A DNA stretch of 64,000 bases from Nematocida parisii ERTm1 (Eukaryota > Microsporidia), in the NCBI RefSeq assembly GCF_000250985.1, contig NW_013524650.1, positions 119,093 through 183,092 of the forward strand. The letters are read 5' to 3'. Shown here in pieces: positions 35,976 to 46,398 of this stretch (position 1 is its first letter; each line of letters begins with the position of its first letter). A model generated the notes under the pieces. That model searched no databases. It was given only the letters and a program-made list of their open reading frames with translations, and had not been told where the DNA came from. The translations under genes and the position numbers were made by a program.

Positions 35976-37550
35976 TTATAGATCCATCTTAACTTCTTCA
36001 GGAATCTTTGCTCCTTCCATTGGAGCTGTCTTGGAGGCAGTTGCTGTTTCAATAGTTAGATCAGCAGGGATGTCAGTGTGTTTTTTGAGGAACTCAAGAA
36101 CGCCTTCAGCATCTGCTGGCTTGTCCTGTATCTCAAATTCAATTTCCTTGTTTGTGCCTTTCTTGTATATTCTTATGGTGGGGTATGCCTGAATTGGCTC
36201 AATCTCATCGTGTAATGGAACATCGTTCTTTGACATAAGCATTCTACTAATAACTACATCACTAGAAACACCATTTAATGCAGTTGCTAGCTTATCTAAA
36301 CCCGGCAGTAAATTCTTACAGAAGTTGCACCACTCTGCATAGTATACTACTAAAGTGTCCATCATTGGGTCAAGTGCAATTTCATCAAAAGTAGAAGAAA
36401 CTAAGTTTACTACTCCTGCCTCATTCTTTGCATCTTCATCAGATGGTCTTGGCTCTCCCATAAGATATGGTTTTACACTGTCTATATTATAAGCACACTG
36501 CTCTAAAAATTCAATAGTTCTCTCATTGTCCTCTGCATTAGTAAGAAGATACTTGTGTAACTTCTTGCCATTGGGAATAATAATGAACAGTGCAGGAAGC
36601 ATTGGCTCATGCACTCCAGAAATGTTCAGGAAGAACTCTGTGCTTGTGTAGTCAAGCAGAGCAATCTTTAAATGACTCTTAAGATTTTCTGCAATTGGTG
36701 CTGCCCACTTGTACTTCTCAAAGTCCTGCTTTCTTGATACAAAGTATACAATGGGAATAGAAAGATTCTCATATAATTGAGAATTCTCTCTGTATAACTC
36801 TCCAAATACAGGAACAAGTGCAATGTCCTGTACTTTTGATATTTTAGAAGAGACTCCCTCAACTGTGTTCTCCCCTGAAGAAAGACTGAACACATAGGCA
36901 CCTTCATTTGACTTATAAAATACTCCAGGAATAGTCACCCCCAGACTCTTAGCTAGCTCCTCATCGCTGCTCTGTCTAAAGGATGATACTTTAACAGAGT
37001 TGGTAATCTTCTCAACCTCCTCAGCTGAGAGCTCAAGAGATGAGAACAAAATGCACTCTCCTTCTACTTTTTCTACTTTTTCGGCAGGAGTGCTCTGACT
37101 CTTTTCCTCCTCCATGCTCTTCTGAAGCCTTTCAACTGCATCCTCAAGTGATTCTTTAGAATCTGTCTTCCCTTCCTCTGCCTCTTTTAATATTTTCTTG
37201 GCTAGTTCATCTGCAGCTTGCTTCATTTCCTCTTCTGTCATACTTACCTCTCCATTCTTTGAAGATTCCTCTAGATGCTTCTCAGCTGCTGTCTTTGCCA
37301 GCTTCTGTAACATCTCTTTTATGTTAGGATCTTGACTGCTCTCAGATACATCTGCATGCTCTTGCTCAACATCTTTGTCTGAGGCGGCTACAGAATCTTC
37401 CTTTCCTTCTACAACATGCACTCCCTCTTTAGCATTGCCTTTATCACTTCCAGCATTTGCTAATGTTGTACTGGGGTCGGCACTCTCCGCTTTACAGTAA
37501 GCTATTTCAAAATAGCCAATAAGCGCGCACGCTATTACAAAGATTTTCAT
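35976..37550 (-). CDS. Secreted/ER thioredoxin-fold protein, PDI-like
   Basis: 524 residues. Signal peptide MKIFVIACALIGYFEIAYC; acidic, Glu-rich low-complexity region at about 25-165; middle thioredoxin-like folds without a CxxC; and a C-terminal thioredoxin domain with the active site 'VVYYAEWCNFCKNLLPGLDK' (C-N-F-C; PDI usually C-G-H-C). 'PTIRIYKKG' supplies the conserved cis-Pro. It is likely an oxidoreductase or chaperone in the ER. No KDEL-type end: the protein ends EEVKMDL, which loosely resembles a retrieval signal. Only one redox site, against two in classical PDI. ATG preceded by TATTTTTTCATA. Confidence 0.85.
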   Translation of the reverse strand: MKIFVIACALIGYFEIAYCKAESADPSTTLANAGSDKGNAKEGVHVVEGKEDSVAASDKDVEQEHADVSESSQDPNIKEMLQKLAKTAAEKHLEESSKNGEVSMTEEEMKQAADELAKKILKEAEEGKTDSKESLEDAVERLQKSMEEEKSQSTPAEKVEKVEGECILFSSLELSAEEVEKITNSVKVSSFRQSSDEELAKSLGVTIPGVFYKSNEGAYVFSLSSGENTVEGVSSKISKVQDIALVPVFGELYRENSQLYENLSIPIVYFVSRKQDFEKYKWAAPIAENLKSHLKIALLDYTSTEFFLNISGVHEPMLPALFIIIPNGKKLHKYLLTNAEDNERTIEFLEQCAYNIDSVKPYLMGEPRPSDEDAKNEAGVVNLVSSTFDEIALDPMMDTLVVYYAEWCNFCKNLLPGLDKLATALNGVSSDVVISRMLMSKNDVPLHDEIEPIQAYPTIRIYKKGTNKEIEFEIQDKPADAEGVLEFLKKHTDIPADLTIETATASKTAPMEGAKIPEEVKMDL

Positions 37551-37698
37551 TATGAAAAAATACTTTCTGTCTAATTTATGCTTGTTATTTTTCTAAATTA
37601 GTTTAAATTAAAATGCTCATTAGGAAGGCACTTAATTAATGAAAATAGAAATTAAGCATAAATTAGATTAAATTTTAATTTGTAGGTAACCAAAACCA

Positions 37699-38730
37699 AT
37701 GAAATGGGACGTTATATGCACAGAAAGGAAATTCTTTATTGATGCAGTATTTAGTACTAAAGTATCTATTACAGCAGAAAATGATGAAATACTTATGGCT
37801 GCGTGCAATTTCACTGGGATGTATTTAAAGAGAAACACAAGCAGTATTTTTATAGAGACAGAAAAAGTAATTCTGGGCACAAATACGGCGAGACTAGATG
37901 GTGTGCAGTACTCATTATTTCTTCCTAAAGATATTCCACCGAGTTATTGTGGCAATAACATAGGTATAGTTTATAACTTAAATGTATATATACAGGGAAT
38001 GCGTACAGAGTATAACAAGACATTTATATGCTCGGTGGTTTCTAGTGTACCTGCATGCTTTGAAAATTCCTCTAAGTTATTTATTTCAGAGCAGTATGAA
38101 AGTGTAAAAGAACCAAATGGTTCCATGATAAGCTATGAGGAGAAACCCGACGTTGTATTTGGGTATGAGAAGATAGTGGATGGTTTACGCAGAGTACAGA
38201 TTGCTTATAAGAAAAAAGAAGAAGTAGAGTTTATTGTAGAGAATAAAAACAAAAGTAGTTATGACAGTATAGCGGTCTCTAATGACGCAAAGAAGTACTG
38301 GATTGTAGAGAAAGAGAATACGCACCATCCACTGGATTTATACTCAAAAATGTTAAAATATTATTCTGTGGGGTGTACTAGGCAGGCATTCTATTCAATA
38401 ACAACGCATGGTAAGGAGTATGCTAAAGTGCTTATTAAAATAACAGAAGAAGACCCTCCAAATTGTGTACTATCATTAAGACTGGATTTTATTGAGCCAA
38501 CAAAGAGTGTAAGCGTATCTTTAGTACAAGTAGAGATAATCGATGAGATTGAATCTAGAGAGTGTTTTTTTAATAAGACAAAGCATGTGGAGTATGCTAC
38601 AAAAATATTTCTTACTATTCCACTGGACAGAGCACGCAACCCCACAATTATTACTCCCAACTTTAGTACACGCGTAGAAATGCTTGTAATAATAGATGGA
38701 GTACAAGAAATAAAGATAAAGATAAAGTAA
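37699..38730 (+). CDS. Arrestin-fold protein, Rgp1-like
   Basis: 343 residues with beta-rich content and no membrane span. 'YSLFLPKDIPPSYCGNNIGI' followed by VYNLNVYIQG resembles the Rgp1 motif (LPPSY/F-x-G-x(3-5)-Y-x-L-x-(I/V)-G). The C-terminal 'IPLDRARNPTIITPNFSTR' matches the P-x-F-x-T element at the end of arrestin-like and Rgp1 folds. Rgp1 with Ric1 forms the Golgi exchange factor for Ypt6/Rab6. A generic arrestin-domain trafficking protein is the alternative. ATG after AAATTTTAATTTGTAGG. Confidence 0.5.
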   Translation: MKWDVICTERKFFIDAVFSTKVSITAENDEILMAACNFTGMYLKRNTSSIFIETEKVILGTNTARLDGVQYSLFLPKDIPPSYCGNNIGIVYNLNVYIQGMRTEYNKTFICSVVSSVPACFENSSKLFISEQYESVKEPNGSMISYEEKPDVVFGYEKIVDGLRRVQIAYKKKEEVEFIVENKNKSSYDSIAVSNDAKKYWIVEKENTHHPLDLYSKMLKYYSVGCTRQAFYSITTHGKEYAKVLIKITEEDPPNCVLSLRLDFIEPTKSVSVSLVQVEIIDEIESRECFFNKTKHVEYATKIFLTIPLDRARNPTIITPNFSTRVEMLVIIDGVQEIKIKIK

Positions 38731-39018
38731 AGATGTATAACTGTAATAACACAACAGAGTATTACAGTAAACAAGATAATAACCCGAGTATGTGAAAATT
38801 CTCTATATCTTCATGGTAAAGAAATAGAGTATAACCCGAATAAGTAAGTAATATTCTATAAATTACAATTTAATCCTTGCTTATTGGTGTATATTCTGGC
38901 GTTTTCCGAGAAAATGATTATTTCTCCTATAAAACCATTAAATTGTGTTTATAGATAATAATTGGTCATAATAGAAGAGTCATAATACGTAAATTTAGAC
39001 AAAAAGATTTTTTGCTAA

Positions 39019-39654
39019 ATGAAAAGCTTTTATAACGTGGCTATTGACGAATATAAAGACCTGGTTGATGAGTATGAGGGCTGGTACAGCATGCATATTA
39101 TATCTTGCCTAATGCCCGTGGGGTTACTGTATATACTCATGTCTCCGACCTTTCGGAAGAGTGGAGAGCTAAGACATTTTGGATTTTTATTTTCAAACGT
39201 ATTGTACTTATTAGCTGTTTGGGTTGGTATAAATAGTCCAGGGATTATGTTCACATTGGGTGGATTTACCTGTGAGGTGCTTAATTACATTCGAATAATT
39301 TCCGCAGAAATTTCATTGTACTTATTTATAGGTTCTGCATGGTTTATGTACGGTTTCTATATATTACTGCTTATAACAGAAAGTATTTACATGAGCTTTC
39401 CTCTTTCTGTTTTTATATCTAGCATTGCAATATTTGCTTGCACAGAAATTAAAAGTGTTTATATAATAACCCATACAATGTGTTATTCAGTTCTAATAAG
39501 CATATTTATAACAGGAGCAGTGTACTTTTTTATTTCAGATCCTTCTTTAAAATATATTCAGTCAGTCTCGGTGATAAATATAGGGATAGTCTTCTTATGT
39601 GCACTAAGTAGAAAAATTCTAGCTAAATATACAAAGAAACTACTTCATAGATAA
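39019..39654 (+). CDS. Multi-span membrane protein, unknown
   Basis: 211 residues with about six hydrophobic segments (roughly 27-42, 53-70, 74-86, 95-120, 127-160, 165-200), and no signal peptide: a charged N-terminus (MKSFYNVAIDEYKDLVDEYE) precedes the first span. Basic C-terminus. Not recognised. Flanked by TAACCCGA elements on both sides (about 38781, 38832 and 39657). ATG after AAAAGATTTTTTGCTAA. Confidence 0.7.
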   Translation: MKSFYNVAIDEYKDLVDEYEGWYSMHIISCLMPVGLLYILMSPTFRKSGELRHFGFLFSNVLYLLAVWVGINSPGIMFTLGGFTCEVLNYIRIISAEISLYLFIGSAWFMYGFYILLLITESIYMSFPLSVFISSIAIFACTEIKSVYIITHTMCYSVLISIFITGAVYFFISDPSLKYIQSVSVINIGIVFLCALSRKILAKYTKKLLHR

Positions 39655-40604
39655 AATAACCCGATGTAACCCATAAAATCAATTATTTAAGTGTAATTAA
39701 CCTGTATTATTATACTGTACATGCTCATTTAGGTTTATTATAATAGATCCTGAAGATGTACACTGTATTCTATGAATGTATTTTAATTATTTCTTATATT
39801 TATAGCTTATTAGCTAGAAATAGTATTATAAATATAATCTAAATATGTTAATTCTATAAATACACAAATTTACCCAGCAGTCAATGATATTAATTTGTTA
39901 CGGACCCAGTGGGCATGAAGAATAGTTTATAAAGAATAGGAAACGAGTGCATAGTGCTCGCGATTCAGTTGGAATTTCTCAAATTTTATATTAATAAACT
40001 GCTGCCTATTAAAAATGAATACACAAATTTAAATATTCCGTATTGAAATTGAATTGTTTCTGTGTAAATACATGTAAATTTAGTCTATAAGTCATTCTCT
40101 TAACATAGAATATAAGCATTTCTAGTTGTTATAGCCTAAGTGATTAATCAAATGGTTACATAAATAAAATCAATTAGTGCCATTCTCTGTTTATGTAGGA
40201 TTATAGTATATTTGTTGATGTTTTCAATATATTCTGTTATTATTTTAATATTTAAAGGATAGAAATATTTTTATTCTCTTCATTTTATATTCTTACATGT
40301 ACGTGTTTATTTCTATATAAGAATATGAAAATAGTCAGAAATATTTAAAAATAGGATTTATTCTTATTTATACGCACGTAGGCATATAACCCAATATAAC
40401 ACAGAATAGCAATACAATTAACAAATCAGGATAGCACCAATAATCCTAATTAACCCGAAATATATAAATATATGTGTATAATGTGATTAAATATGTCAGT
40501 AGATAAGGATATATGTAGTACACCACTGTAAATAATCTGAAATTTAATACAATTGATTTATTATGTAATTCGGGTTATACCATTTTATTGTTTCTGATTA
40601 CTTC
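39655..40604. other. Longest featureless spacer
   Basis: 950 bp, AT-rich. TAACCCGA elements lie at about 39657, 40453 and 40568. A slightly GC-richer stretch at 39895-39985 includes a hairpin (CGAGTGC...GTGCTCG, with two G-T pairs) and could be part of an RNA gene, but no family is recognised. Confidence 0.5.
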
Positions 40605-40976
40605 TTATACAGATTCTGCTTTGTAGAGCTTTCTGAACTCTAAACACACAAGAACAACTGTTATAAGAGAGAGACAGAAATTTATGTATAAACACCCTAC
40701 AGATACATTAAAAATTCTTGATTTCATTGAGCACACTGCGCACTTAAATACAACAGTGCACAGAATACACAGCATGCCTATAAACATTAGTTCAATAATT
40801 GGCGAGTGTGGTCTTTCCAGCTCCTTTACTTCAACTCGAGTGTTTTCTCCATATATTGTATAGTACTGCTGCTCCTCTGGGCCATAGCCTGCTGAGAATA
40901 GCTCAACAGAAACACATTCTATAAATTCTTTAATAGAAGAAGAAAAGGAGAACCGCCTTAGCACTCTATTACTCAT
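40605..40976 (-). CDS. Small two-span membrane protein, unknown
   Basis: 123 residues. A polar N-terminal half precedes two hydrophobic segments ('IIELMFIGMLCILCTVVFKC' and 'VGCLYINFCLSLITVVLVCL') and a short charged tail. Not recognised. ATG at 40974-40976 after TATTTTTTATTTCTAG. Divergent from the Sel1-repeat gene with 90 bp between; a G-rich block in that gap belongs to the other gene. Confidence 0.65.
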   Translation of the reverse strand: MSNRVLRRFSFSSSIKEFIECVSVELFSAGYGPEEQQYYTIYGENTRVEVKELERPHSPIIELMFIGMLCILCTVVFKCAVCSMKSRIFNVSVGCLYINFCLSLITVVLVCLEFRKLYKAESV

Positions 40977-41006
40977 CCACTAGAAATAAAAAATATGTGA
41001 TAAAAA

Positions 41007-41041
41007 GGGGGAAGGGGAAGGGGGAATGGCCTGCCTATAAA
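41007..41041 (+). promoter_or_regulatory. G-rich block plus TATA box
   Basis: A GGGGGAAGGGGAAGGGGG block (about 41007-41025) is followed by TATAAA at 41036-41041, 31 bases before the ATG at 41067. This gene lacks the usual AAATTT run, so it may use a TATA-type promoter like MSH6. Confidence 0.45.
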
Positions 41042-41066
41042 CACCACAAGAAATAATAAGGAGATA

Positions 41067-42077
41067 ATGAAAGAGTTGTTTTTCCAGTGCGAGCTATTTA
41101 AGCATAATAAAAACTTTGAAGGTATCATTGAAATAGCATCTAAAATATTAGACTCGGCATTATTAGAAGCACTTAATGCAGAGGTAATTCAAAGAGACTA
41201 CTCTAAAGTAATAAATGCAGTTATTTTTGTAACCCAAAGAATGCCTGGTACAAGGTACCAAAACACTGCATTTTCAGAAGCGTATTGTATACTAGGGAAG
41301 ATATTCGAAACAGGAATTCTAACCAAGCAGAATATTAAAAAGGCCCATGAGTACTACACTGTGGCCGCTGATCATTCAAATCCATTTGGGTGCTACAGAC
41401 TAGCGCATTTTTACGAATTTGGAATAGGCTGCACACGAAACATGCACAAAGCAGCACACTTCTATAAACTATCTGCAAATGGTGGGTGTTGCAGAGGAAT
41501 GCACCGGTACGGACTTCTTCTTCTGGAAGGAAGGGGTGGGTGTAAAAGAGATGTAAAAGGAGCTGTTTTTTATTTAGAGCAGAGTAGAAAGCTTGCATCC
41601 ACGAATTATCCCCATATGTTCTATGATTTGGGCATATGCTATGAGAAAATTGCAAAGATATCTAAAGACATCATAGAAGACACGGAATACGCGCATTCAA
41701 TATACTTAGAAGGCGATTCTTTTGGGTGCCCTCGGTCAAGTGTAAGGCTTGGCCATGCATATAACTACGGAGAACTTGGATTATCACAGGACAGCAAAAA
41801 AGCTGTTTATTATTACATGAGAGCTGAGTCCATGAGTGGAGATGCACGGTTTGAGCTATATAAAATATATCAGGCACAAAATAACCAGCAAGAGGCAATG
41901 AAATGGCTGAGAATGTCAGCCATCTTGGGGCATGTGCAGGGATTAAAACTATACGCAGACTCACTCTGCCAAGAGAATGAAGAGTCTAGTAATAAAATAG
42001 AGGCACACTGGTGGTATATAATAGCAAAAACAAAAGGTGCTAAAGTAGACAGAGAAATACAAAGGTGTAAATACTAG
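41067..42077 (+). CDS. Sel1-repeat protein, Chs4/Skt5-like
   Basis: 336 residues with at least five Sel1-like repeats from about residue 90: 'AHEYYTVAADHSNPFGCYRL', 'AHFYEFGIGCTRNMHKAAHF', 'RYGLLLLEGRGGCKRDVKGA', and later 'ALGHAYNYGE'-type and 'EAMKWLRMSAILGHVQGLKL' units. In fungi such proteins include Chs4/Skt5, activators of chitin synthase III; microsporidia make chitin in the spore wall, which fits. Hrd3-type ERAD factors also carry Sel1 repeats, but there is no signal peptide or membrane span here. No C-terminal prenylation motif (ends RCKY). Confidence 0.65.
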   Translation: MKELFFQCELFKHNKNFEGIIEIASKILDSALLEALNAEVIQRDYSKVINAVIFVTQRMPGTRYQNTAFSEAYCILGKIFETGILTKQNIKKAHEYYTVAADHSNPFGCYRLAHFYEFGIGCTRNMHKAAHFYKLSANGGCCRGMHRYGLLLLEGRGGCKRDVKGAVFYLEQSRKLASTNYPHMFYDLGICYEKIAKISKDIIEDTEYAHSIYLEGDSFGCPRSSVRLGHAYNYGELGLSQDSKKAVYYYMRAESMSGDARFELYKIYQAQNNQQEAMKWLRMSAILGHVQGLKLYADSLCQENEESSNKIEAHWWYIIAKTKGAKVDREIQRCKY

Positions 42078-42460
42078 CACGCCCATTAAAAATGCTGTAT
42101 AATACAGTATCTAAGCTAGTACAGTATTTTTCATATTATGGCCGTCTGTGATTAGCACAGCACCTATTTTGACTATTCCGTATACTTAAGACTACAACAG
42201 GTATATATTTTAGTAATTTACACCAGTAAATCTTCTTGTAATAAAGAAATACTTTATATATGTCTTATTGTTGTTAATTCTGTATACGTGAGATCGCATA
42301 TTTATAATTATTTACATTTACTGAATTTTAGTAGCCCTCAAGCTGTTAAAATAACGTATTTTTGTATATACTGGTACATCCAGAAACCCATAATAATCTG
42401 TAAATCATTCTTACACCTATCTATAAATATATTTATTATTATAACCTGAAATCCAAAATA
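42078..42460. other. AT-rich spacer
   Basis: 383 bp between convergent genes. A small hairpin (CTGTG-ATTA-GCACAG) lies near 42147-42161. Nothing else is recognised. Confidence 0.55.
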
Positions 42461-42748
42461 TTATGCTGCTGTGGACAGTTTTTCTTCTAAGTTGTTAAAT
42501 ACTTCCTCTACTGCAGTAATTCCTCTTCTTAGTATGCTAAGAATTGCATCTTCTGTCTGCTCTTCCTCACGCTTTAACTGTATTTTCATTATGGCTCTTT
42601 CTTCCATTGGATGCGGAATGGTGTATCCTATGAGCTCCACATCGTAAACTGATTCAAACTCGTTGATTGCCCACCTGATTACATTTAAAATCGTATGATT
42701 TGTCTTTAATAGCTCTATTGTAAAGCTGTCTTTTACGTTCACTTCCAT
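42461..42748 (-). CDS. RNA polymerase AC19 (Rpc19) / Rpb11-family subunit
   Basis: 95 residues. 'FTIELLKTNHTILNVIRWAI' matches the x-x-E-D-H-T-L-G-N-x-(I/L)-R dimerisation motif, with the usual D-H-T-L-G-N changed to N-H-T-I-L-N. 'VELIGYTIPHPMEERAIMKI' matches G-Y-x-I-P-H-P. The Y-(S/T)-I-P-H-P form is closest to AC19, shared by Pol I and Pol III; Rpb11 usually has K-V-P-H-P-L. It would pair with AC40. The yeast AC19 N-terminal extension is absent. ATG preceded by AAAAAATTTA. Confidence 0.75.
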   Translation of the reverse strand: MEVNVKDSFTIELLKTNHTILNVIRWAINEFESVYDVELIGYTIPHPMEERAIMKIQLKREEEQTEDAILSILRRGITAVEEVFNNLEEKLSTAA

Positions 42749-42956
42749 TAAATTTTTTCTAAGTGGTTTTTGGTCTAATTTACATGGGATAGTTTCGGCA
42801 ATTTCAAGTGTCCTCTTCTAAATTCCAGACATAGTGAATAAATTATATCATAGACAGAATTTTGCCATATTCTCATATTTCACAAAGGGAGATAAATACA
42901 GATAAATTCTAAGAATGCAATTTCTTATTTCTTTATGTTTAAGGATAAAATCATAT

Positions 42957-43700
42957 TTATTCTGTATTCTTAGAAGATGAGTTTGATGGTGCTTCCGACT
43001 TGGTGATTTTTATCTTTTGCACTGGCTGGGTACTGTCAATCTTACTCTGTACCTGCTTTACATCCACCTTGTATTTCTCTGGGTGCTTTATTTCATCTAT
43101 CTTCTGCCTAACCTCCTCAATTATCTCAGCAGTTTCTTTTGTTGCAGCCTCAGTGCTTATAAGCTCAATGATACTTTCTAGTGTGCGGATTGCCATCTCT
43201 TTGTTATCCAATGCTTCATATGCAAAGGCAATGCGCAATGAAATATCTGGCAGTCTAGAATCTGTGCTATTCTGCTCTTTTATAAGAGAAAATGCAGATA
43301 AGAGATCTTCCAGTGCATCTGTGAAATTGTTCGTCTCCTGCGCAATATCACTCAGAAGAATGTGCACCTTTATTAGCTCATTAGTAAAGTTGTGAGATCT
43401 AAAAGTGTTCTTAGCTATTTCTAATAACTCCCACGCAATGCTTAAATCTTCTAAATAATTGTTGTCCTCTTCTAGTTCTGGGTTTATTACTAGCTTGTCA
43501 TTTGACAAAAATAAACACTTAGAGTACTCTAAATACACAACAGACATTTTAAGGCTGTCCTCCCTTTCTTTTTCAGCCATTTTTGATAGAACCTCGGAAT
43601 AAATCTCAGATGCCCTTATAAAGTCACTCTGAACCATTAATAACCTTGCTTTCTGTATATCTTCATATTCAGTCTGTATTTCCTGTAGAAGTGCATCCAT
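42957..43700 (-). CDS. NASP/Hif1/Sim3-type histone chaperone
   Basis: 247 residues from the ATG at 43698-43700 (MDALLQEIQTEYED), which has an AATTTTTTTTATT run just upstream; a longer frame to 43748 is disregarded. TPR helices throughout. The 'LEDLSIAWELLEIAKNTFRS' segment is the SHNi-TPR signature (x-L-x-x-A-W-E-x-L-x-x-A), found in NASP, Hif1 and Sim3, which bind histones H3-H4. An acidic loop interrupts the second TPR (PELEEDNNYLED), as in NASP. A Lys/Ser-rich C-terminal tail may serve nuclear import. Confidence 0.8.
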   Translation of the reverse strand: MDALLQEIQTEYEDIQKARLLMVQSDFIRASEIYSEVLSKMAEKEREDSLKMSVVYLEYSKCLFLSNDKLVINPELEEDNNYLEDLSIAWELLEIAKNTFRSHNFTNELIKVHILLSDIAQETNNFTDALEDLLSAFSLIKEQNSTDSRLPDISLRIAFAYEALDNKEMAIRTLESIIELISTEAATKETAEIIEEVRQKIDEIKHPEKYKVDVKQVQSKIDSTQPVQKIKITKSEAPSNSSSKNTE

Positions 43701-44305
43701 ACACGAATAAAAAAAATTACTATTTGTAATCATATATCTAACCACCATAGAATAAATACTTTAATTGGATTTAACACATTTAAATGCATATTCTTTATAA
43801 CCCAAATAAATCCTATTCAGTATACTGCTCTATACATGATTATTTACATAGTATATTTAACATAAACCCACTATACCCAAAACCTCATGGATACATAAAT
43901 ATACTAATATACAGACTAAATTACTATTATTCTATTAAATTATTATACCATAAAATATAAATTGTACAAGTATAATTTATCTTCTATTAGAAATGGTAAA
44001 TGACATATCATAGTATACGCATAAGATATACACTATTTACTTGTATTTTTATACTTTTATATCTGATTTGTCTAGATATAAACTAGAAAATATTACATCG
44101 TGCTGATTTTATATGGTTTACTTTATATCTACATATATTTTCAGAGTATTTCTAGTGTTTTATGGTGTTTATCCTTGATTTTTGCTTGTTTTTATCACTT
44201 TGAGCTATTTGTAGATTTTTAAATATTTTATTATTTATGCATTGTAATAAATAAAACTGCACTAATGCCCCATGGAATATTTATGCATTTACATTTCTTA
44301 TTTTT
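43701..44305. other. AT-rich spacer
   Basis: 605 bp between divergent genes. No gene is seen. GCCCCATGGAATATTTATGC at about 44267-44286 resembles ACCCCATGGAAATACC at about 30156-30171; the significance is unclear. Confidence 0.5.
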
Positions 44306-46120
44306 ATGAAAGACAAAGCACAGCTTACACGACTTGCGGTTGTGCTCCCAGACAAGTGCAAGCCTAAATTATGCCAACTTGAGTGTAAAAAGGCCTGTCC
44401 CATTAATAGGCAAGGAAAGCCTTGCATAACAGCAGACAAAACTTCTGTTAATTCGGTTATTTCTGAGATTTTATGTATTGGGTGTGGTGCGTGCCAGAAA
44501 AAGTGTCCATTTGATGCTATACGTATAATTAACCTTCCTACAAGTTTGTCAAAGGATGTGGTGCATCGGTACTCTCCGAATGGGTTTAAACTGCACCGAC
44601 TGCCTGTGCCCAAGCCAAACAAAGTACTTGGTCTAATAGGGACTAACGGAATAGGAAAGAGTACAGCACTTGGAATCCTTTCAGGAGAAACTGTGCCAAA
44701 TCTAAACGACTTTAACAGCACCCCAGACTGGAACAAGGTTCTGGTCAAATACAGAGGATCTGAGCTGCACAAGTACTTTACGCGTCTTTTGAATGAAAAC
44801 ATGCAAATATCGTACAAGACACAGTATGTGGACAAGATACCCAAGGAATTTAAGAATAAGAAGGTAAAAGAAGTACTTCCGATGGACAGTCCCCGAGCTG
44901 AAATGCTATACAAAGAATTAGAGCTAGTGAAGCTTAGCGAAAGACTTATAGAAGATCTGAGTGGTGGTGAGCTGCAGAGATTTGCAATTGCAATGACAAT
45001 GTTCAAGGATGCAGAGGTGTATATTTTTGACGAGCCATCCTCATATTTGGATGTGCGCCAGCGAATAAAGGTTGCTGGTATGATTAAGAAGCTCTGCTCA
45101 GACAGAAAGTATGTTGTTGTGGTAGAGCACGATTTATCCATTCTCGACCTGATGAGTGATTATGGGTGTGTACTATACGGGTCTCCAGGTGCATACGGTG
45201 TTATATCTCAGCCATTTTCAATTCGGGAGGCTATAAACATCTTTTTAAACGGAATGCTGCCAACGGAAAACATGCGATTTAGAACTGAGAGCTTGAACTT
45301 TAGAATAGCAGAGAGCGCAGTAAATATAGAAGAGAATGATTCAAACAGTCTTGGTACTGTAAAATATCCATCTTTTACTAAGAGCTGGAAGGATGGATTC
45401 AAACTAAATGCGCAGGAGGGTGCCTTTGGCTCGCCAGAGATAATTGTGCTCCTTGGAGAGAATGGGATGGGGAAGACCACCTTTATAAAAATGCTTTCTG
45501 GTGAATTAGCATCAGATAATGGAAATGAAACACCAAAGCTAACCATCAGTGTCAAGCCACAAAAGCTTTCTCCTAAGTATGCAGATACAGTTCGGAACCT
45601 TTTCCTCATTAAGGCCAAACATGCTCTTGTAGATTCACTGTTCACAATTGAGGTTATGAATCCACTGGATATAAAGTCGCTTTTTGAAAAGAAAGTTAGA
45701 GAGCTAAGTGGAGGAGAATTGCAAAGAGTCGCCATTGCACTTTGTTTGTCAAAGCCAGCAGATCTGTATCTGATAGATGAGCCTTCCGCATATCTTGACT
45801 CAGACCAGAGAATTATCGTATCAAAGGTGCTCAAGAGGTTTATTACCAGCCAGAAGCGGTCTGCATTTATCGTTGAGCATGACATGATTATGGCAACATA
45901 CGTTGCAGATCGAATGATGGTATTTGAAGGTGTGCCAGGAGTTGAGTGCACAGTGAGTGCCCCGTGTGGTGTAATTGACAGTATGAACAAGTTCTTAAAG
46001 TCTCTGGATGTTACATTTAGAAGAGATGCAGAGAACTTCAGACCAAGAATTAACACACCAAACTCTGCAAAGGATAGAGAACAAAAAGAAAGTGGAAATT
46101 ATTTCTTCAATAATGAATAA
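44306..46120 (+). CDS. RLI1: ABCE1 ribosome-recycling ATPase Rli1
   Basis: 604 residues. Two 4Fe-4S clusters: N-terminal Cys residues in 'CKPKLCQLECKKACPINRQG', then CIGCGACQKKCPFDAI. NBD1: GTNGIGKST, signature LSGGELQRFAIA, Walker B IFDEPSS. NBD2: GENGMGKTT, LSGGELQRVAIAL, LIDEPSAYLD. All catalytic motifs are intact. It splits 80S/60S-40S post-termination complexes and is essential in eukaryotes. Length is normal. ATG after TTACATTTCTTATTTTT. Confidence 0.98.
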   Translation: MKDKAQLTRLAVVLPDKCKPKLCQLECKKACPINRQGKPCITADKTSVNSVISEILCIGCGACQKKCPFDAIRIINLPTSLSKDVVHRYSPNGFKLHRLPVPKPNKVLGLIGTNGIGKSTALGILSGETVPNLNDFNSTPDWNKVLVKYRGSELHKYFTRLLNENMQISYKTQYVDKIPKEFKNKKVKEVLPMDSPRAEMLYKELELVKLSERLIEDLSGGELQRFAIAMTMFKDAEVYIFDEPSSYLDVRQRIKVAGMIKKLCSDRKYVVVVEHDLSILDLMSDYGCVLYGSPGAYGVISQPFSIREAINIFLNGMLPTENMRFRTESLNFRIAESAVNIEENDSNSLGTVKYPSFTKSWKDGFKLNAQEGAFGSPEIIVLLGENGMGKTTFIKMLSGELASDNGNETPKLTISVKPQKLSPKYADTVRNLFLIKAKHALVDSLFTIEVMNPLDIKSLFEKKVRELSGGELQRVAIALCLSKPADLYLIDEPSAYLDSDQRIIVSKVLKRFITSQKRSAFIVEHDMIMATYVADRMMVFEGVPGVECTVSAPCGVIDSMNKFLKSLDVTFRRDAENFRPRINTPNSAKDREQKESGNYFFNNE

Positions 46121-46398
46121 ATAGTTCTGTGAAGTATGCCAATTGATATGAAATCCTCAGATTATTCCTTTACTTAAGCATTTACAATTCATTTACATTT
46201 GTACTGGTATTTCCCGTTATATTTACTCTTCACTTAGTATTTGTATTTTAGGGCATATTTGGGTTATAATAACTGTTATTTATGTAACAGGAAATAATTC
46301 GTCTAAAACCATGCTAAAATTACTTATTGTCTATCTTTATACTGTCATATATCAAATGGATTATCGAGTATTCACGGTTATATGAAAGAAAATGTAAA
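46121..46398. other. AT-rich spacer upstream of MSH6
   Basis: No gene is seen. Together with the promoter elements at 46399-46428 this fills the 331 bp between RLI1 and MSH6. Confidence 0.55.
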
